A program made the position numbers and the translations under genes. 64,000 nt of DNA from Mytilus galloprovincialis. Lineage: Eukaryota > Mollusca > Bivalvia > Mytilida > Mytilidae. The notes beneath the pieces were generated by a model. The model saw only the letters and a program-made list of their open reading frames with translations, ran no database searches and was not told the DNA's origin. This document shows, piece by piece, positions 1 through 10,579 of the stretch (positions are counted from its first letter, which is position 1; each line of letters starts with the position of its first letter). The stretch lies in the NCBI RefSeq assembly GCF_965363235.1, contig NC_134849.1, positions 17,262,863-17,326,862 on the forward strand, in the 5' to 3' direction.

Positions 1-27
1 CTAGATACATGGTTGCTGACTTAGGAG
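1..27 (+). CDS. HSPA12-like HSP70 family protein, penultimate exon (partial)
   Basis: The first 27 bases read R-Y-M-V-A-D-L-G-G in the frame that continues into the exon at 476. The split glycine codon (G|GT) is completed there to give DLGGGTAD, the second phosphate-binding motif of the HSP70/actin ATPase fold. A GT donor follows directly (GTATAA). The exon runs off the left edge, so the rest of the nucleotide-binding domain is outside the window. The exon is very short here, but the exact phase match and the motif across the junction make the call firm. Confidence 0.85.
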
Positions 28-475
28 GTATAAACCAGTCTCATTTACATTTGGCTGATTTATTATAAAACAAAGTATTCGTTGTGGGCGTCAAACTTTT
101 ATTTTCGGCTCAAAATTCAATAAGTCAAACAACTTTTTCTTAATCTGGTTCAACTCATAGCTTTTCCCAAATGCGAAACAAATTGTAGTCTTGGATAATA
201 TACGCGATGTTTTCGCAACTTTGCGAATGATAAGCATATAAAACTCGCTGAAAATGACTAAAATAAAAAAATCAGATAGTGATACGTGAATTTGAAAATA
301 TTTGCGATGGAAAACGTACATTATATATATTTAAGCTTGTAATTCTATGTGTACAACATATACTTCTGAAATAACAATCAACAACTACACTCGTGACCGC
401 TATTGTATATATAAGACTTTACTAATAGTTAATGGTATAATTTTATTAAACAAATGAGATCAAATCATTTTACAG

Positions 476-1530
476 GTGGAACAGCTGATATAACGGTTCA
501 TGAAAAAACAAAAGATGGACGTCTGAAAGAGCTATATAGAGCATCTGGGAATGATTGTGGTGGTACATCTGTTGATGGCAGGTTCTTCCAGATGCTAGTG
601 AAGATTCTAGGTGGACCATTAATGAAAAAGATTAAAGATGAAGATCCAGCTGCCTACCTTGACCTTTTTCGAGAATTTGAGGCAGTTAAAAGAACAATAG
701 TAACTGGAAAGGAAGGGAAAGTAAACATAACTATTCCTTATGCATCTCTCGATGCTAATTGTAGGAAGATGTTGGGAGAGGATCTACAAGCTGTGATTGC
801 GTCGTCGCCGTACGGAAATGAAATTTCACTACGTGGTGATAAGATGAGAATTGAAGCGCATCTTATGATAAATTTGTTTAAACCAACAATTGACAGCATA
901 GTATCTCTCATGTTTGGAATACTGAATGACAAAAAGGTGGGAAATATTACCCAAATATTGCTCGTAGGAGGTTTCTCTGAATGCCGCCTGATTCAGGATG
1001 CTGTTATCAAGAAATTTTGGGATAAAAAAATTATTATTCCAGAAGAAGCTGGACTTTCTGTTCTGAAAGGTGCTGTTTTGTTTGGCCATAGACCAGACTA
1101 TGTCCAATCTCGTGTTATGCGGTTCACATATGGTATTGGAATAACGCCTATATTTGACCCGAGCAAACACGATGAAAAACACCGGAAGGAAATGAAAGGA
1201 AAAATTAGATGTGACAAAATTTTTTCGAAATTTGTTTCGAAAAATGAGGCTGTTGAGGCAGGAAAGAGGGTTTGCAATGAATTTACAACTGTGATCAAGA
1301 TGCAAGAATCTGTCGGTTTAAAAGTTTATGTTTCCACAAGCGAAAATCCATTATACACAGATGATGATAGTTGTACACAACTCTGCAAGATTGTTTTGAA
1401 ACTTCCAGATCCAAGTGAAGACATACGTACCGTCGATGTTGAATTTGTATTTGGAAACACAGAAATCGGCATAAGTGCAACGGATCGTAATTCTGGAAAA
1501 AAAATTAAAACAAAACTCAATCTTATATAA
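476..1530 (+). CDS. HSPA12-like HSP70 family protein, last exon
   Basis: This final exon codes for about 351 residues and ends in TAA. An acceptor (TTTTACAG) lies at 468-475. It begins GGTADITVHE, completing the phosphate-2 loop of the HSP70 ATPase domain. About 160 residues in is LLVGGFSECRLIQ, the adenosine-binding motif of the family, followed by a C-terminal region with GNTEIGISATDRNSGK, as in vertebrate HSPA12A/B. HSPA12 proteins are divergent, likely ATP-binding HSP70 relatives without the classical peptide-binding lid; the family is strongly expanded in bivalves, where roles in stress and immunity have been proposed. The reading frame is open throughout and looks functional. The paralogue cannot be decided from this piece. 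Confidence 0.9.
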
Positions 1531-2925
1531 TTTGATTGCTATTGATTGTCTGCTTCTGAATTTTGACTTACTAAGATACAACATTTGTTAGTATAGTTTG
1601 AATTTTATTATTTAACTAATCGTTTTATAGAGTCAATTTACAAATATATATATTTGTGCGAGGAGCCATTGATCATCAACCTGTTATATAAACACTTTGG
1701 TGTTGACATACATTGATATATTCATTTTCTGTAGATAAAATATTGAATAATTTTGAATTGTCATTTTGTTCCAATCCTAACTATTCATTGTCTTAGCTGT
1801 ATTGAGTGCAAGTTTGCGGAATGTTCTGTTTTAACAGGAATCAAAGAATGAAGAATTTACAGATTTGTTTCCGCTTGAAGATTTCACCTGTAATTTGCTA
1901 TCTTATTCCTGTTTTTAATTTGATTATATTTTATTCACGTTCAACAAATCGGTTTTATGACTGCGCTGTTCAAAATTAAAGATTTGTTCTCCCAGTGGAT
2001 GATGATAAGGTTTGAACATATTGAATGGTACTAGGCATTTTTACTTTGAAAATCAATGTATATTTACTTGTAAAGTTATATATCTATAAACTGAAATTAT
2101 GACACTATTCCAAATTTACATGAATGAACATTACGCAAATATAAGTGTGGTGCTGTTGAATAAATTATTATACCGTACACATTTAAGATTAGCAAAAAAG
2201 AAATGGAATTGTTCTTGTATGATTTATGATTGGCGGAGTATTGTTCAGAGATAGAATAAAAATGATTGACAACTGGTTTTGGTTATGCGTTGTACATATC
2301 TGGAATCGGTTATGACTCTTTTACCCTGGTCTGTTTATAGTTCACATTTTTTTTGGGGTATGGTGCAGAAAAGGTCGGGACAATGCTGTCAAGTTAGGTG
2401 AAGATAGACGTCAATTCATTTCGAATAAATTTCAGAATTATTGTGAATGGTAGAGGAACATATGTACAGTCCAGAAAACATAATATATGACTGAGGGAGT
2501 TAGAACCGAAATAGTGTCTTAATTAAACAACGAAGAATTTAAGAAAAGTTGTTTAAATTCATATCAGTACCACAAAACTGACTACTGAGTTGATGATACA
2601 CTCAGGACTTACAGTCTTTCAGCAGTTGTATCGCCCTATTGCGGGTAAAAAAAAATAACATTTATTAATTTCGTGTATCAAAACGTTTTTCTTGATTATG
2701 CTTCATCAGGTACATTCAAGCCAAACATGTGTAGGCAATGTTGTATAAAACACAAAAAGATGATTAGCAAACAGGGACTACAAATAGCCATATCCATCTA
2801 AGGTCAACTTCGTAAGATGATGACTATGGCAATTGCAACATATTCGGACTAACTACAGCCTGTACAGCTCGCAAGATTGTCATTTGTCTAAACCATTGCC
2901 CCTTTTAGGTATGCTCGTTAGTTAG
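1531..2925. other. 3' UTR of the HSPA12-like gene and intergenic DNA
   Basis: AT-rich sequence after the stop. The first canonical AATAAA that I see is at 2159-2164, so a 3' UTR of roughly 650 bases is plausible. No coding signal or clear repeat was seen between there and 2925. Confidence 0.5.
2159..2164 (+). terminator. Candidate polyadenylation signal of the HSPA12-like gene
   Basis: AATAAA hexamer about 630 bases after the TAA of the HSPA12-like exon. It is the first exact hexamer on this strand after the stop; use is not proven. Confidence 0.4.
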
Positions 2926-3409
2926 TATGGAAGCGCATATGGTACACCCCTTGTAAAGTTATTTTGTTGCAAATAAGTCGGAATTATTAGTTAAATTGTG
3001 TGATACAAGCTGAAATCAAATAAATATGAGGAGTCAACTTGTCGGAATGATGATGAAAAAGTTGCATTACAATGTCGACTTGTTGGAATAATGTAACGAC
3101 AAAATAATAAGATGTCGACATGTTAAATTCTACTTGTTAACTAGTTAAGTCGACCACTTGCTTATTTAATGATAATTAAAGTAAAACCACATGACCTTTT
3201 TGGAAAAACATAGGGCTATTTTTAAATCGATGTCCGTATCAGTCATTTTTTTTAATGTGCTTCGGATGTTTGAAGCTATCCGTTGAGTTCAAGTTATAGT
3301 TCGATTTGATATTGTGAGCTATTTTGGTATAAAAAGGGGGAACAGCAGTCAAATATCAGAAAAAAAGTTGCAAAAAATAACAATATTTCGGACATAAGGG
3401 GGATATTCC

Positions 3410-4740
3410 TGTTCCGGATCATATGGGTATTTGGACCTTAAGTGTATGGTCATGATCATATACTCATTTACTTCAACCATACGCGTACGGTTCGACTGCA
3501 CGTGGTATGATTGCCAATGAGAAAACTCTCCACAAGAGACCAAAATAACACAGAAATTAAAAATTATAGGTCACATCAACAATGAGCAGAGTCCATACCG
3601 CATAGTCAGCTATAAAAGGCCCGAAATGACAAATGTATAATAAATCAAACGAGAAGACCTACGGCCTTATTTATGTACAAAAAAACTGAACGAAAAACAA
3701 ATATGTAACATATAAACAAACGACAACCACTGAATTACAGGCTCCTGACTTGGGACAGGCACATACATACTGAATGTGGCGGGGTTAAACGTATTGGCGG
3801 GATCCTAACCTCCCGCTAACCTGGGACACTAGTATAACAGTACGAAATATAAAAAGAATATGTTGAAAAAGGCTCAACTCATAAGATGGACAAAAATACA
3901 ATTGCAGTATATTCGCGTTTTGTTATTGACGGGCCGAACCATATAATTATTTGCTACATATAGGTATTTTGTGAATATGCATTAGAAACGTTTCAATAAT
4001 ATTAAAAGAAAAAATGATGGATACATAAAAGTGTATAAATTTTATAATTCAAAGGCTGCATAAACATGAAATATAGATGCCACAGTCAGTTGATCTTAAT
4101 TTTCATCGCTAATTGTATTCTTGCAGGAACGCTTAGGAAGACATTTACTTCCTTACGGTACCATAGCTTTTCTGTACGTCTTGGTTGTGCACGAATCTTT
4201 TCAGTTATACCTGTTGCTTGCGAGTGACAAGCTAGCCTTCTTTGCAGCTGCAGTGATACCGATGCCGTTCCGATGTGTCTACGTTTCTTTTTTAATAAGC
4301 TCTAGATCTCTAATATCGTAACATGACTGCAGTACACCATGGTCACAGAACACATTAAATAAACTATTGTCCTTGTCGGTGATTTAATCTACCTTATACA
4401 ATAAACTTGGTTAATCACTGACGCCCTGACAACCACCGGTATACGTAAAGTATCAAAATTTCAATTTACGATATGTGCATATGAGTTTGACATCTTCTTA
4501 TTGTACTTACAAATAGTGAGTAAAATTTACTACGTGAAATTGCTAATTTTTTTTTTTTATTATTATCAAATTATAATAAAATGACCTTTTTAATGATGTG
4601 ACAACTAGAAGGGTCATACCTTATGAAGAGTTTTTTTTTAAGTAAACGTGTTAGTAACCCCGACCACATGAGTATATATATACCCATATGGTCATGACCA
4701 TACGACGCATATGGTCCAAATACTTATAAGGTCCGGAACA
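3410..4740. mobile_element. Non-autonomous element inserted in R1 copy A
   Basis: This block interrupts R1 copy A. Its ends are inverted relative to each other: TGTTCCGGATCATATGGG... followed by TATTTGGACC at the left, and GGTCCAAATA...GGTCCGGAACA at the right. Subterminal GGTCATGACCATA-type palindromes lie at both ends (about 3448 and 4690). It carries an MDR1 copy near its left end. No transposase reading frame was seen. The exact target duplication is not clear, so the borders are good to about 5 bases. Confidence 0.6.
3502..3900 (+). repeat. MDR1 dispersed repeat, full-length-like copy
   Basis: MDR1 is my label for a roughly 400-430 bp repeat seen many times here. Its hallmarks in order are ATGATTGCCAATGAGA, ACTATAGGTCACCGTACGGC, AGTCAGCTATAAAAGGCC, GAACGAAAAACAAATATGTAAC, GGCTCCTGACTTGGGACAGG, AATGTGGCGGGGTTAAAC and AAAGGCTTAACTCATCAGAT. 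This copy has all but the last part of the second hallmark. It is non-coding. Such repeats are very common in mussel DNA; it may be a SINE or a MITE, as I could not define its ends. Confidence 0.75.
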
Positions 4741-5091
4741 TACCCACACTACTTAGTCCAGCCGTTTTTTTTCCTCAGTTTTCAATCAGAAGCAATAAAT
4801 AACAATTCATGAAGGTTTATTAACTTGTCAGAATAAAACAGTTTTACTAACTGCAAAAAAACAACCTGTCCTGTTCCTATAGCTAGTATCTATGTAGAAT
4901 CGCAGTGAATTATATACAAAGGAAGCGCACGGGATGGGATCCGCTAGCTAAATATAAATAAAAAAATGAACAAAACCTTTACCGCACTGATGGTAAGCTA
5001 TGAAAGAATCCAAAATGGCATGTAAAACAACTCAACGTGAAACCTAACGATCTTAATGACGAAGACGCCGACGCCACTACTAAATATAGTA

Positions 5092-5560
5092 AGGAGATGT
5101 GGTGTGATTACCAATGAGACAACTAGCCGCCAGAGTTTAAATGGACAGGTTGTCAGCAATAATAGGCAGCCCATACGTATGGCCTTCAACAAATGATATG
5201 GTCGGCTATAAAAAGCAACCACGTGGATATGTAAAACAATTCAAACGAGAAATGTAACGGCCTTATTTATAACAAAACAATTTACGAATAACAAATATGA
5301 AACACATGAACCAACGACAACCATTACACTTCAAGCTCTTGACTTAGGACATGAATATGAAAAATGTGGCGGAGTTGAACATTTCTGTGAGCGCTCAACC
5401 CTAACCCTAACATGGGACCGCCGTGTAACAACACACCAAAAAATATAAAAAAATCAGTTGCAGCTGGCTGACTCCATAAATCGGTATTGCTGGCCGATAT
5501 AAATTTATCACAATCCGGCGTAGATCTTGTGCTCCTGTAGGGTAAGCTGATCCTGTCCAA
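5092..5560 (+). repeat. MDR1 copy, diverged
   Basis: GATGTGGTGTGATTACCAATGAGACAAC at its start is followed by the ACGGCCTTATTTAT, CAACGACAACCA and ATGTGGCGGAGTTGAAC blocks in the usual order. It ends in a GTAGGGTAAGCTGATCCTG tail that resembles the end of the MDR2 family, so the two families may share a 3' module or one copy landed in the other. It lies directly after R1 copy A. Confidence 0.65.
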
Positions 5561-5614
5561 CGTGAGTCACCTCTAGTGTTATTCGTGAAATTACAAACCA
5601 AGTGATTTGGTTTA

Positions 5615-8600
5615 ATGTGGTTGGTCATCCTTGATGAAGAGAGTACGGAATTGTGGTTACGAATATTAGAACATATATTATCCGTCGTTTCCCTGTAACT
5701 TGTTTGTGAGTTGATTAAAAGTGTTTCATTAATTTAGAATAAATTTCAAGTCATTTAAAAATTAATGTCGCGGAAGTGAAACACAACAAACCTTTATTCT
5801 GTCGTCGGTAATATCGTCGGGGTCTTCGTCATTTAGATCGTTACGTTTCTTGTTTTCTTTTTACATTTGTCATTTCGAGATCTTTCATAGCTTAACAAAC
5901 GTTGAGGTTTTTGCTCATTGCTGAAAATCACACAGTGACATATAGTTGTTAACTTCTCCCTAATTTGGTATGTGGTGGTGAAATTTCTTATTTGCTATTA
6001 TACCACATATTCTTATTTTTATATAAGTTTGCTTTTATTTGCAGTTAATAAAACTTTTTTGTTCTGGTAAATGTGTATTTCTCCATGATTTGTTATAAAA
6101 CTTGTATAGGAGTAAATCTTTTAGATCAAGATAAAGATTTTTTTTTAATCTTGCATGTTACAGAGATATAAACATTTTACAATCAATATTACAATTTTAC
6201 TCTGACGTAGAGCAGCAATCGCAGGAGAAACAGAGGGTTCCGTGGAATCCTTAACGAATTTATTATAATACTGATTCCTTTGGAAAACTAAGGTAATTAA
6301 AGAGCCGGACTAAGTGATGTTTGTATATCGCCCTTATGTACGAAAAAATATTTTTTATAGAACGTTTTTTCTGATATTTGACTGCTGTTCCCCCTTTTTA
6401 CAACAAATAATTCTACACATCAACTCGAACTTTATTTGAACTTTTAACCCAATGGATAGCTTCAAACATCCGAAGCACATTAAAAAAAACGACTGATACG
6501 GACATCGATTTAAAAATAGACCTATGTTTTTCCCAAAAGGTCACGTGGTTTTACTTTATCATTAAATAAGCAAGTTGTCGACTTAATTAATTAACAAGTA
6601 GAATTCAACATGTCGACATCTTATTATTTTGTCATTACATTATTCTAGCAAGTCGACATTGTAATGCAACTTTTTCATCATCATTCCGACAAGTTGACTC
6701 CTCATATTTATTTGATTCCAGCTTGTAACACACAACTTAACTAATAATTCCGACTTATTTGCAACAAAATAACTTTACAAGGGGTTTACCATATGCGCTT
6801 ACATAAGTTAGTCATCAACCTACACATAATGATTGATACACATTATTTACTGGAACGTAACTAGCATGTTCTCAGCTTGTCTTGGATTGTTTCTTCCTAT
6901 AGATCTTCCCTTTCCAAAGAAAAAGTAAATATTGATGCGTTTAAGGACACATGAGGTTTTTTAAGTTTCGTTTTAGGCCTGCATATTATCAAAAAGACAA
7001 CAAAAATCGCCGTTTTAACAAACAATCTGCAAGGCAATGGGAACCAATTGTACTCCTCTTCTTGCTAACTTGCCCCTTTATTCATATGAGGCTGACTTCT
7101 AGAGCTTCTGAGGAAAATAGAAAAGAAGTTAGCATTATATCATAACTTTTTTTGCGCTATATAGATGATATGGAAGCGGATATGGCACACCCCTTCTTAA
7201 GTTATTTTTTTGCTAATAAGTCGGAATCATTAGTTATGTTGTATCTTATAAGTTGGATTTTAATCATCATATGGCGTCAACTTGTCGGAATGATGAGGAA
7301 ATAATTGCATTACAATGTCGACTTGTTAATATTGATATAATGACTGAGTAATAAGAAGTCGACATGATGAATTCGATTTGTTAATTGAATAAGTCGACAA
7401 CTTGTTCTTTTGAAGATGAGGTAATCCACGTGACTACTTTGGAAAACATAGGTCTATTTTTAAACCGATTTCCATATTTCGTTTGTTTAATGTGCCTCGG
7501 TTGTGTGAGTTATTTTGTATGAAAAGGAAGAACGGCAGTCAAATATCAGAAAAATGTACTAAAAAATAACAATATTTCAGACATAAGGGGGATATACCCC
7601 CACCATTTAGTCAGGCCGTTTTTTCCCCTTACTTCTCAAATGGAATCAGTACTATACTGAAATCGTGATGGATTCCACGGAACCCTCTGTCTCGCCTGAG
7701 ATTGCTGTTAACGCTCAAAAGTTCATTTTTCTGTAACATACAAGATTTAAAAAAAATGTTTGTTCTGTAGATGCTTTATTTTTATCTAAAAGATAAACTC
7801 CTATACAACGATACACGCTTTATGACATAAATGGAGATTGACAAATTTATCAGGACTAAAAAAGTTTTATTAACTGCAAAACAAAACTCTCAGAATTGTA
7901 CTTCGTGTCTTTTTGTTGTTGGGATATACAATGCCATGCCGTCTGTGTATTATTTCTATTTGTATCCATCTGATGAGTTAAGTCTTTATCAATTGATTTT
8001 AATAGTTCGTTCATCTGTTGTAATGTTACACCACTATCGCAGGTTAGGGGTTAGGATCCCGCTAACATGTTTAACTCCGCCACATTCTATATGTATGTAC
8101 CTGTCCCATTGACAGGAGCCTGTTATTCAGTGGTTGTCGTTTATTGATGTGTTACATATTTGTTTTAGTTAACTTTTTGTTCATTAATAAGTTCGCTTGT
8201 TTACTAGTTTGAATTGTTTTACATTTATCATTTCGGTTTTTTTTTTATTATGGACTAGCTAGTATGGGCTTTGCTCATTGTTGAAAGTCGTACGGTAACC
8301 TATAATTGTAAATTTCTGTTTCATTTAGTCTCTATGGAGAGTTGTCTCATTGGTAATTATACCACTTCTTTTTATGTACTTATACAAAAATAAGAAGATG
8401 TGGTATGATAGCCAATAAGGCATCTCTCCAAAACATACCAAATCACTGAGAAGTAAACAGCTATATGTCACTATATGGTCTTTAACAATGAGAAAAAACA
8501 CTACCGCATAGTAAGCTATGAAAGACCCCGAAATGATAAATATGAAGAAAAAAAGAGAAACATAACAATCTAAACGACGAAGACGCCGACGTCATTAATA

Positions 8601-8815
8601 CCGACGACTGAATAAAGATTTGTTTTTTCTCACTTCCGCGACATTAATGTCGCAGGCTCGACACAAATCAAATGACTAGTACTTGATTTTCAACAAATGG
8701 AACACTTTTAATCATCTCACACTCAATTACAGGGAAACAACGGATAATATATGTTCCAATTGTCGTAACCATAATTCCTTCAGCTTTTCCTCGACGATGA
8801 CCTACCGCAATCGAC
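5615..8815. repeat. Large imperfect inverted repeat with R1 copies in both arms
   Basis: The left arm (about 5615-6805) and right arm (about 7165-8815) match in reverse orientation over at least four ordered blocks: ATATATTATCCGT..GTTTCCCTGTAA (5675 against 8730), ATTAATGTCGC (5762 against 8642), the TTCCACGGAACCCTCTG block (6240 against 7672), and R1 itself (6350-6800 against 7165-7600). The spacer 6806-7164 is unique within this window. The right arm carries an extra MDR1 copy (7930-8385) that the left arm lacks. Similarity by eye is about 75-85 percent, so this is an old structure. It could be a foldback-type transposon with arms of about 1.2 kb or an inverted duplication. Confidence 0.65.
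7930..8385 (-). repeat. MDR1 copy in the right arm of the large inverted repeat
   Basis: In reverse orientation it shows the MDR1 hallmarks: GGAGCCTGT..AGTGGTTGTCGTTT at 8117-8142, GGGCTTTGCTCATTGTTGAA at 8267 and GAGTTGTCTCATTGG at 8340. A second, forward MDR1 5' portion starts at about 8393, so two MDR1 5' ends lie head to head around 8390. The left arm has the equivalent of the second one only (5880-6025), so 7930-8385 was gained by the right arm. Confidence 0.65.
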
Positions 8816-9495
8816 CAATCCTAGATAGCCGTGACTTCGATTTCTTGACTTGAGCGGGCTGCTGTTTTATCTGTGTGTATCAAAGAAACATTAGAGACAA
8901 CAGTATTTTATCGATGTTTATGTTTTTAAACAAAAGCTAGGGGAATTCCAAAATTTCTAAAAGATATCAGTTCGATTGTGTCAACAGCACTCAACCCGTG
9001 TCATGCCAATCAAAAGTATCAATATGTTACAAACAGGAATGGAATACAAATTAATTGCAAATTTTCAGATCTGATCTGTTACTTGGTATCTAAACATCTT
9101 AAACCGCACAAAGATGTTGCTAGTGAGTTGGGTCACGACAGAGCTTAAAGATATTATTATTCGTGATACAGTGATATGATGACTTATTTTGTGTCTATTT
9201 CAGTCGCCAGTTTTTCTTCATAATTAAGTACATGTCACCAAATTTCCACGTTTGACACTCAGATGTCACAATTGAAACAGAATCTGCTAAACCTTCCAGA
9301 GGCACTCGAGATAACCGGTCTATGCAGAGTTTTGTAGAATTTTGTTTGTCATTTACGTCGTTCTTCGACTTTTACCATGCCGCTTTGATATTATCTTCGA
9401 CTTATAAGTTTAAATATCCCTTTTAAATCTGCAGCTTGTTTTGAGTAGTCAAGGGGTACACCCCTGTTCACATAGTTAATGCAGTCTGTATTGAC
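8816..9495. other. No gene seen
   Basis: Moderately AT-rich sequence with no open frame of note and no repeat that I could match elsewhere in the window. It lies just 3' (on the minus strand) of the reverse-transcriptase remnant at 9496-9720, so it may hold an unreadable part of that element. Confidence 0.4.
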
Positions 9496-9720
9496 TTAAC
9501 TTGCACAAGTGTAGGGTATCATTTTATATATGTGCATATTAAACGATGACTCAGAGGAGAATAGTTCATTGAGACATGGTGAAATTGACAATTGGAAAGT
9601 TAAAATCGCCCAACAAAAGTTTGTCATAGATTTTTGTTTGTAGTCGTCAATCTGTCTCAAAATCAAAGAAAGGTCAATATATGAAGCAAACATTCTAGTT
9701 TCTGTAGTATCCCTTATCAC
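9496..9720 (-). pseudogene. Fossil piece of a reverse-transcriptase retroelement
   Basis: The minus strand reads IRDTTETRMFASYIDLSL and continues with a weakly conserved tail. It resembles a C-terminal stretch (DTTDT..SASYLDL) of an RT-bearing retroelement protein that I recall as abundant in molluscs. A second remnant with the neighbouring part of this protein type lies at 21386-21682. It is short and degraded, without intact flanks; the retroelement family is not settled. Confidence 0.55.
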
Positions 9721-10579
9721 AAGCTAACAGGGAAATGTAAGTACTGATTGACTGATAAAGGTAAAAGAGAGACAGGAAATCTTCAATATATCTGAATTTA
9801 AAATCAAAGAACTATTTGAAGAATTAAACTGAATGTTTGCTTCTATAAAATGTTAAAACCAAGTTTCAACGGACTTTTTAGTTATCTTTTGGGGATTTTG
9901 TCGGATCCCTATTTCTTAAATAAACAACAGAAAAACTTATTTTCCCTCTTATATGAATACAATCATATTAACACAACATTAAAAATAATTCAACGAAATG
10001 ATAAAAAATCAACAAAAACAAGAAATATCAAGTCCAAAATATTGCAGGGAAACTATGCATCCAGCCCAATCATGGACGGGACACAACTATCCGGAATTTT
10101 TTCAAGTTAATGATTGAATAGCAGAGATTTTTAAAAGTTTAAAAAATATCGTTTTAAACAATCTTACGTCATAAAAACATGTGTACATGAAAAGTAAAAA
10201 TGCAGTTTTATTACTTTATAGTAGATACGATATAATCCATTTATCAGCGCTTTATTGCATGATGTTGGAATCAGGTAAAACACAAAAATGTCCCTGCTAA
10301 CAGTAGTTTTTACCTTCATAATTTGTCTTCAAAAGGCTTTTAGGGTTATCTTTTTCGCATTATGCATAGATCATTATGTCTGATGTTTGAATAAAACAAA
10401 CAAGAAAGATATTTAAGGTCAGCTTTTGAATAAAACGCCAAACTGCATGTCACTAATGATTTGTATTTGAAGTCAAATTTGCTGACTAAAAGATTAAATG
10501 AAAAAAACTGCACCATACGACTTTTTGACAACCAATCTTAAATTCAAGTAAAATCCCTTTTCTATGACTGTGCCAATTT
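9721..10579. other. No gene seen
   Basis: AT-rich DNA. An 86-codon open frame at 9850-10110 has no recognisable domain and a Lys/Asn/Ile-rich composition expected by chance in AT-rich DNA. No repeat hallmark was found. Confidence 0.4.

Larger units (their letters stand above)
2926..5090 (+). repeat. Dispersed element 'R1', copy A, split by an insertion
   Basis: The block that starts AAGCGCATATGGTACACC (near 2930) and runs to the AGGGGGATAT at about 3405 recurs in reverse at 6350-6800 and forward at 7165-7600. Copy A stops there and resumes at about 4740 with the ACTTAGTCC...CCGTTTTTT stretch found after the same point in the 7165 copy (7605-7640). Further matching blocks lie at 4825-4870 and 4985-5085. 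It is therefore one element split by about 1.3 kb. Class unknown; no coding potential was seen. Confidence 0.7.

Noticed and set aside
829-1305. 158-codon minus-strand open frame under the HSPA12-like exon
   Set aside because: It is the shadow of the real coding strand; the forward frame has the conserved motifs.
4121-4321. 66-codon open frame after a TTGCAGGAACGC acceptor-like site
   Set aside because: No motif, no donor partner, and it lies inside the 3410-4740 insertion.
5400-5416. CCCTAACCCTAAC, and the TTAGGGTTAGGG word at 20399-20413: telomere repeat
   Set aside because: Only two to three units each; the first lies inside an MDR1 copy. Too short to be an interstitial telomere array.
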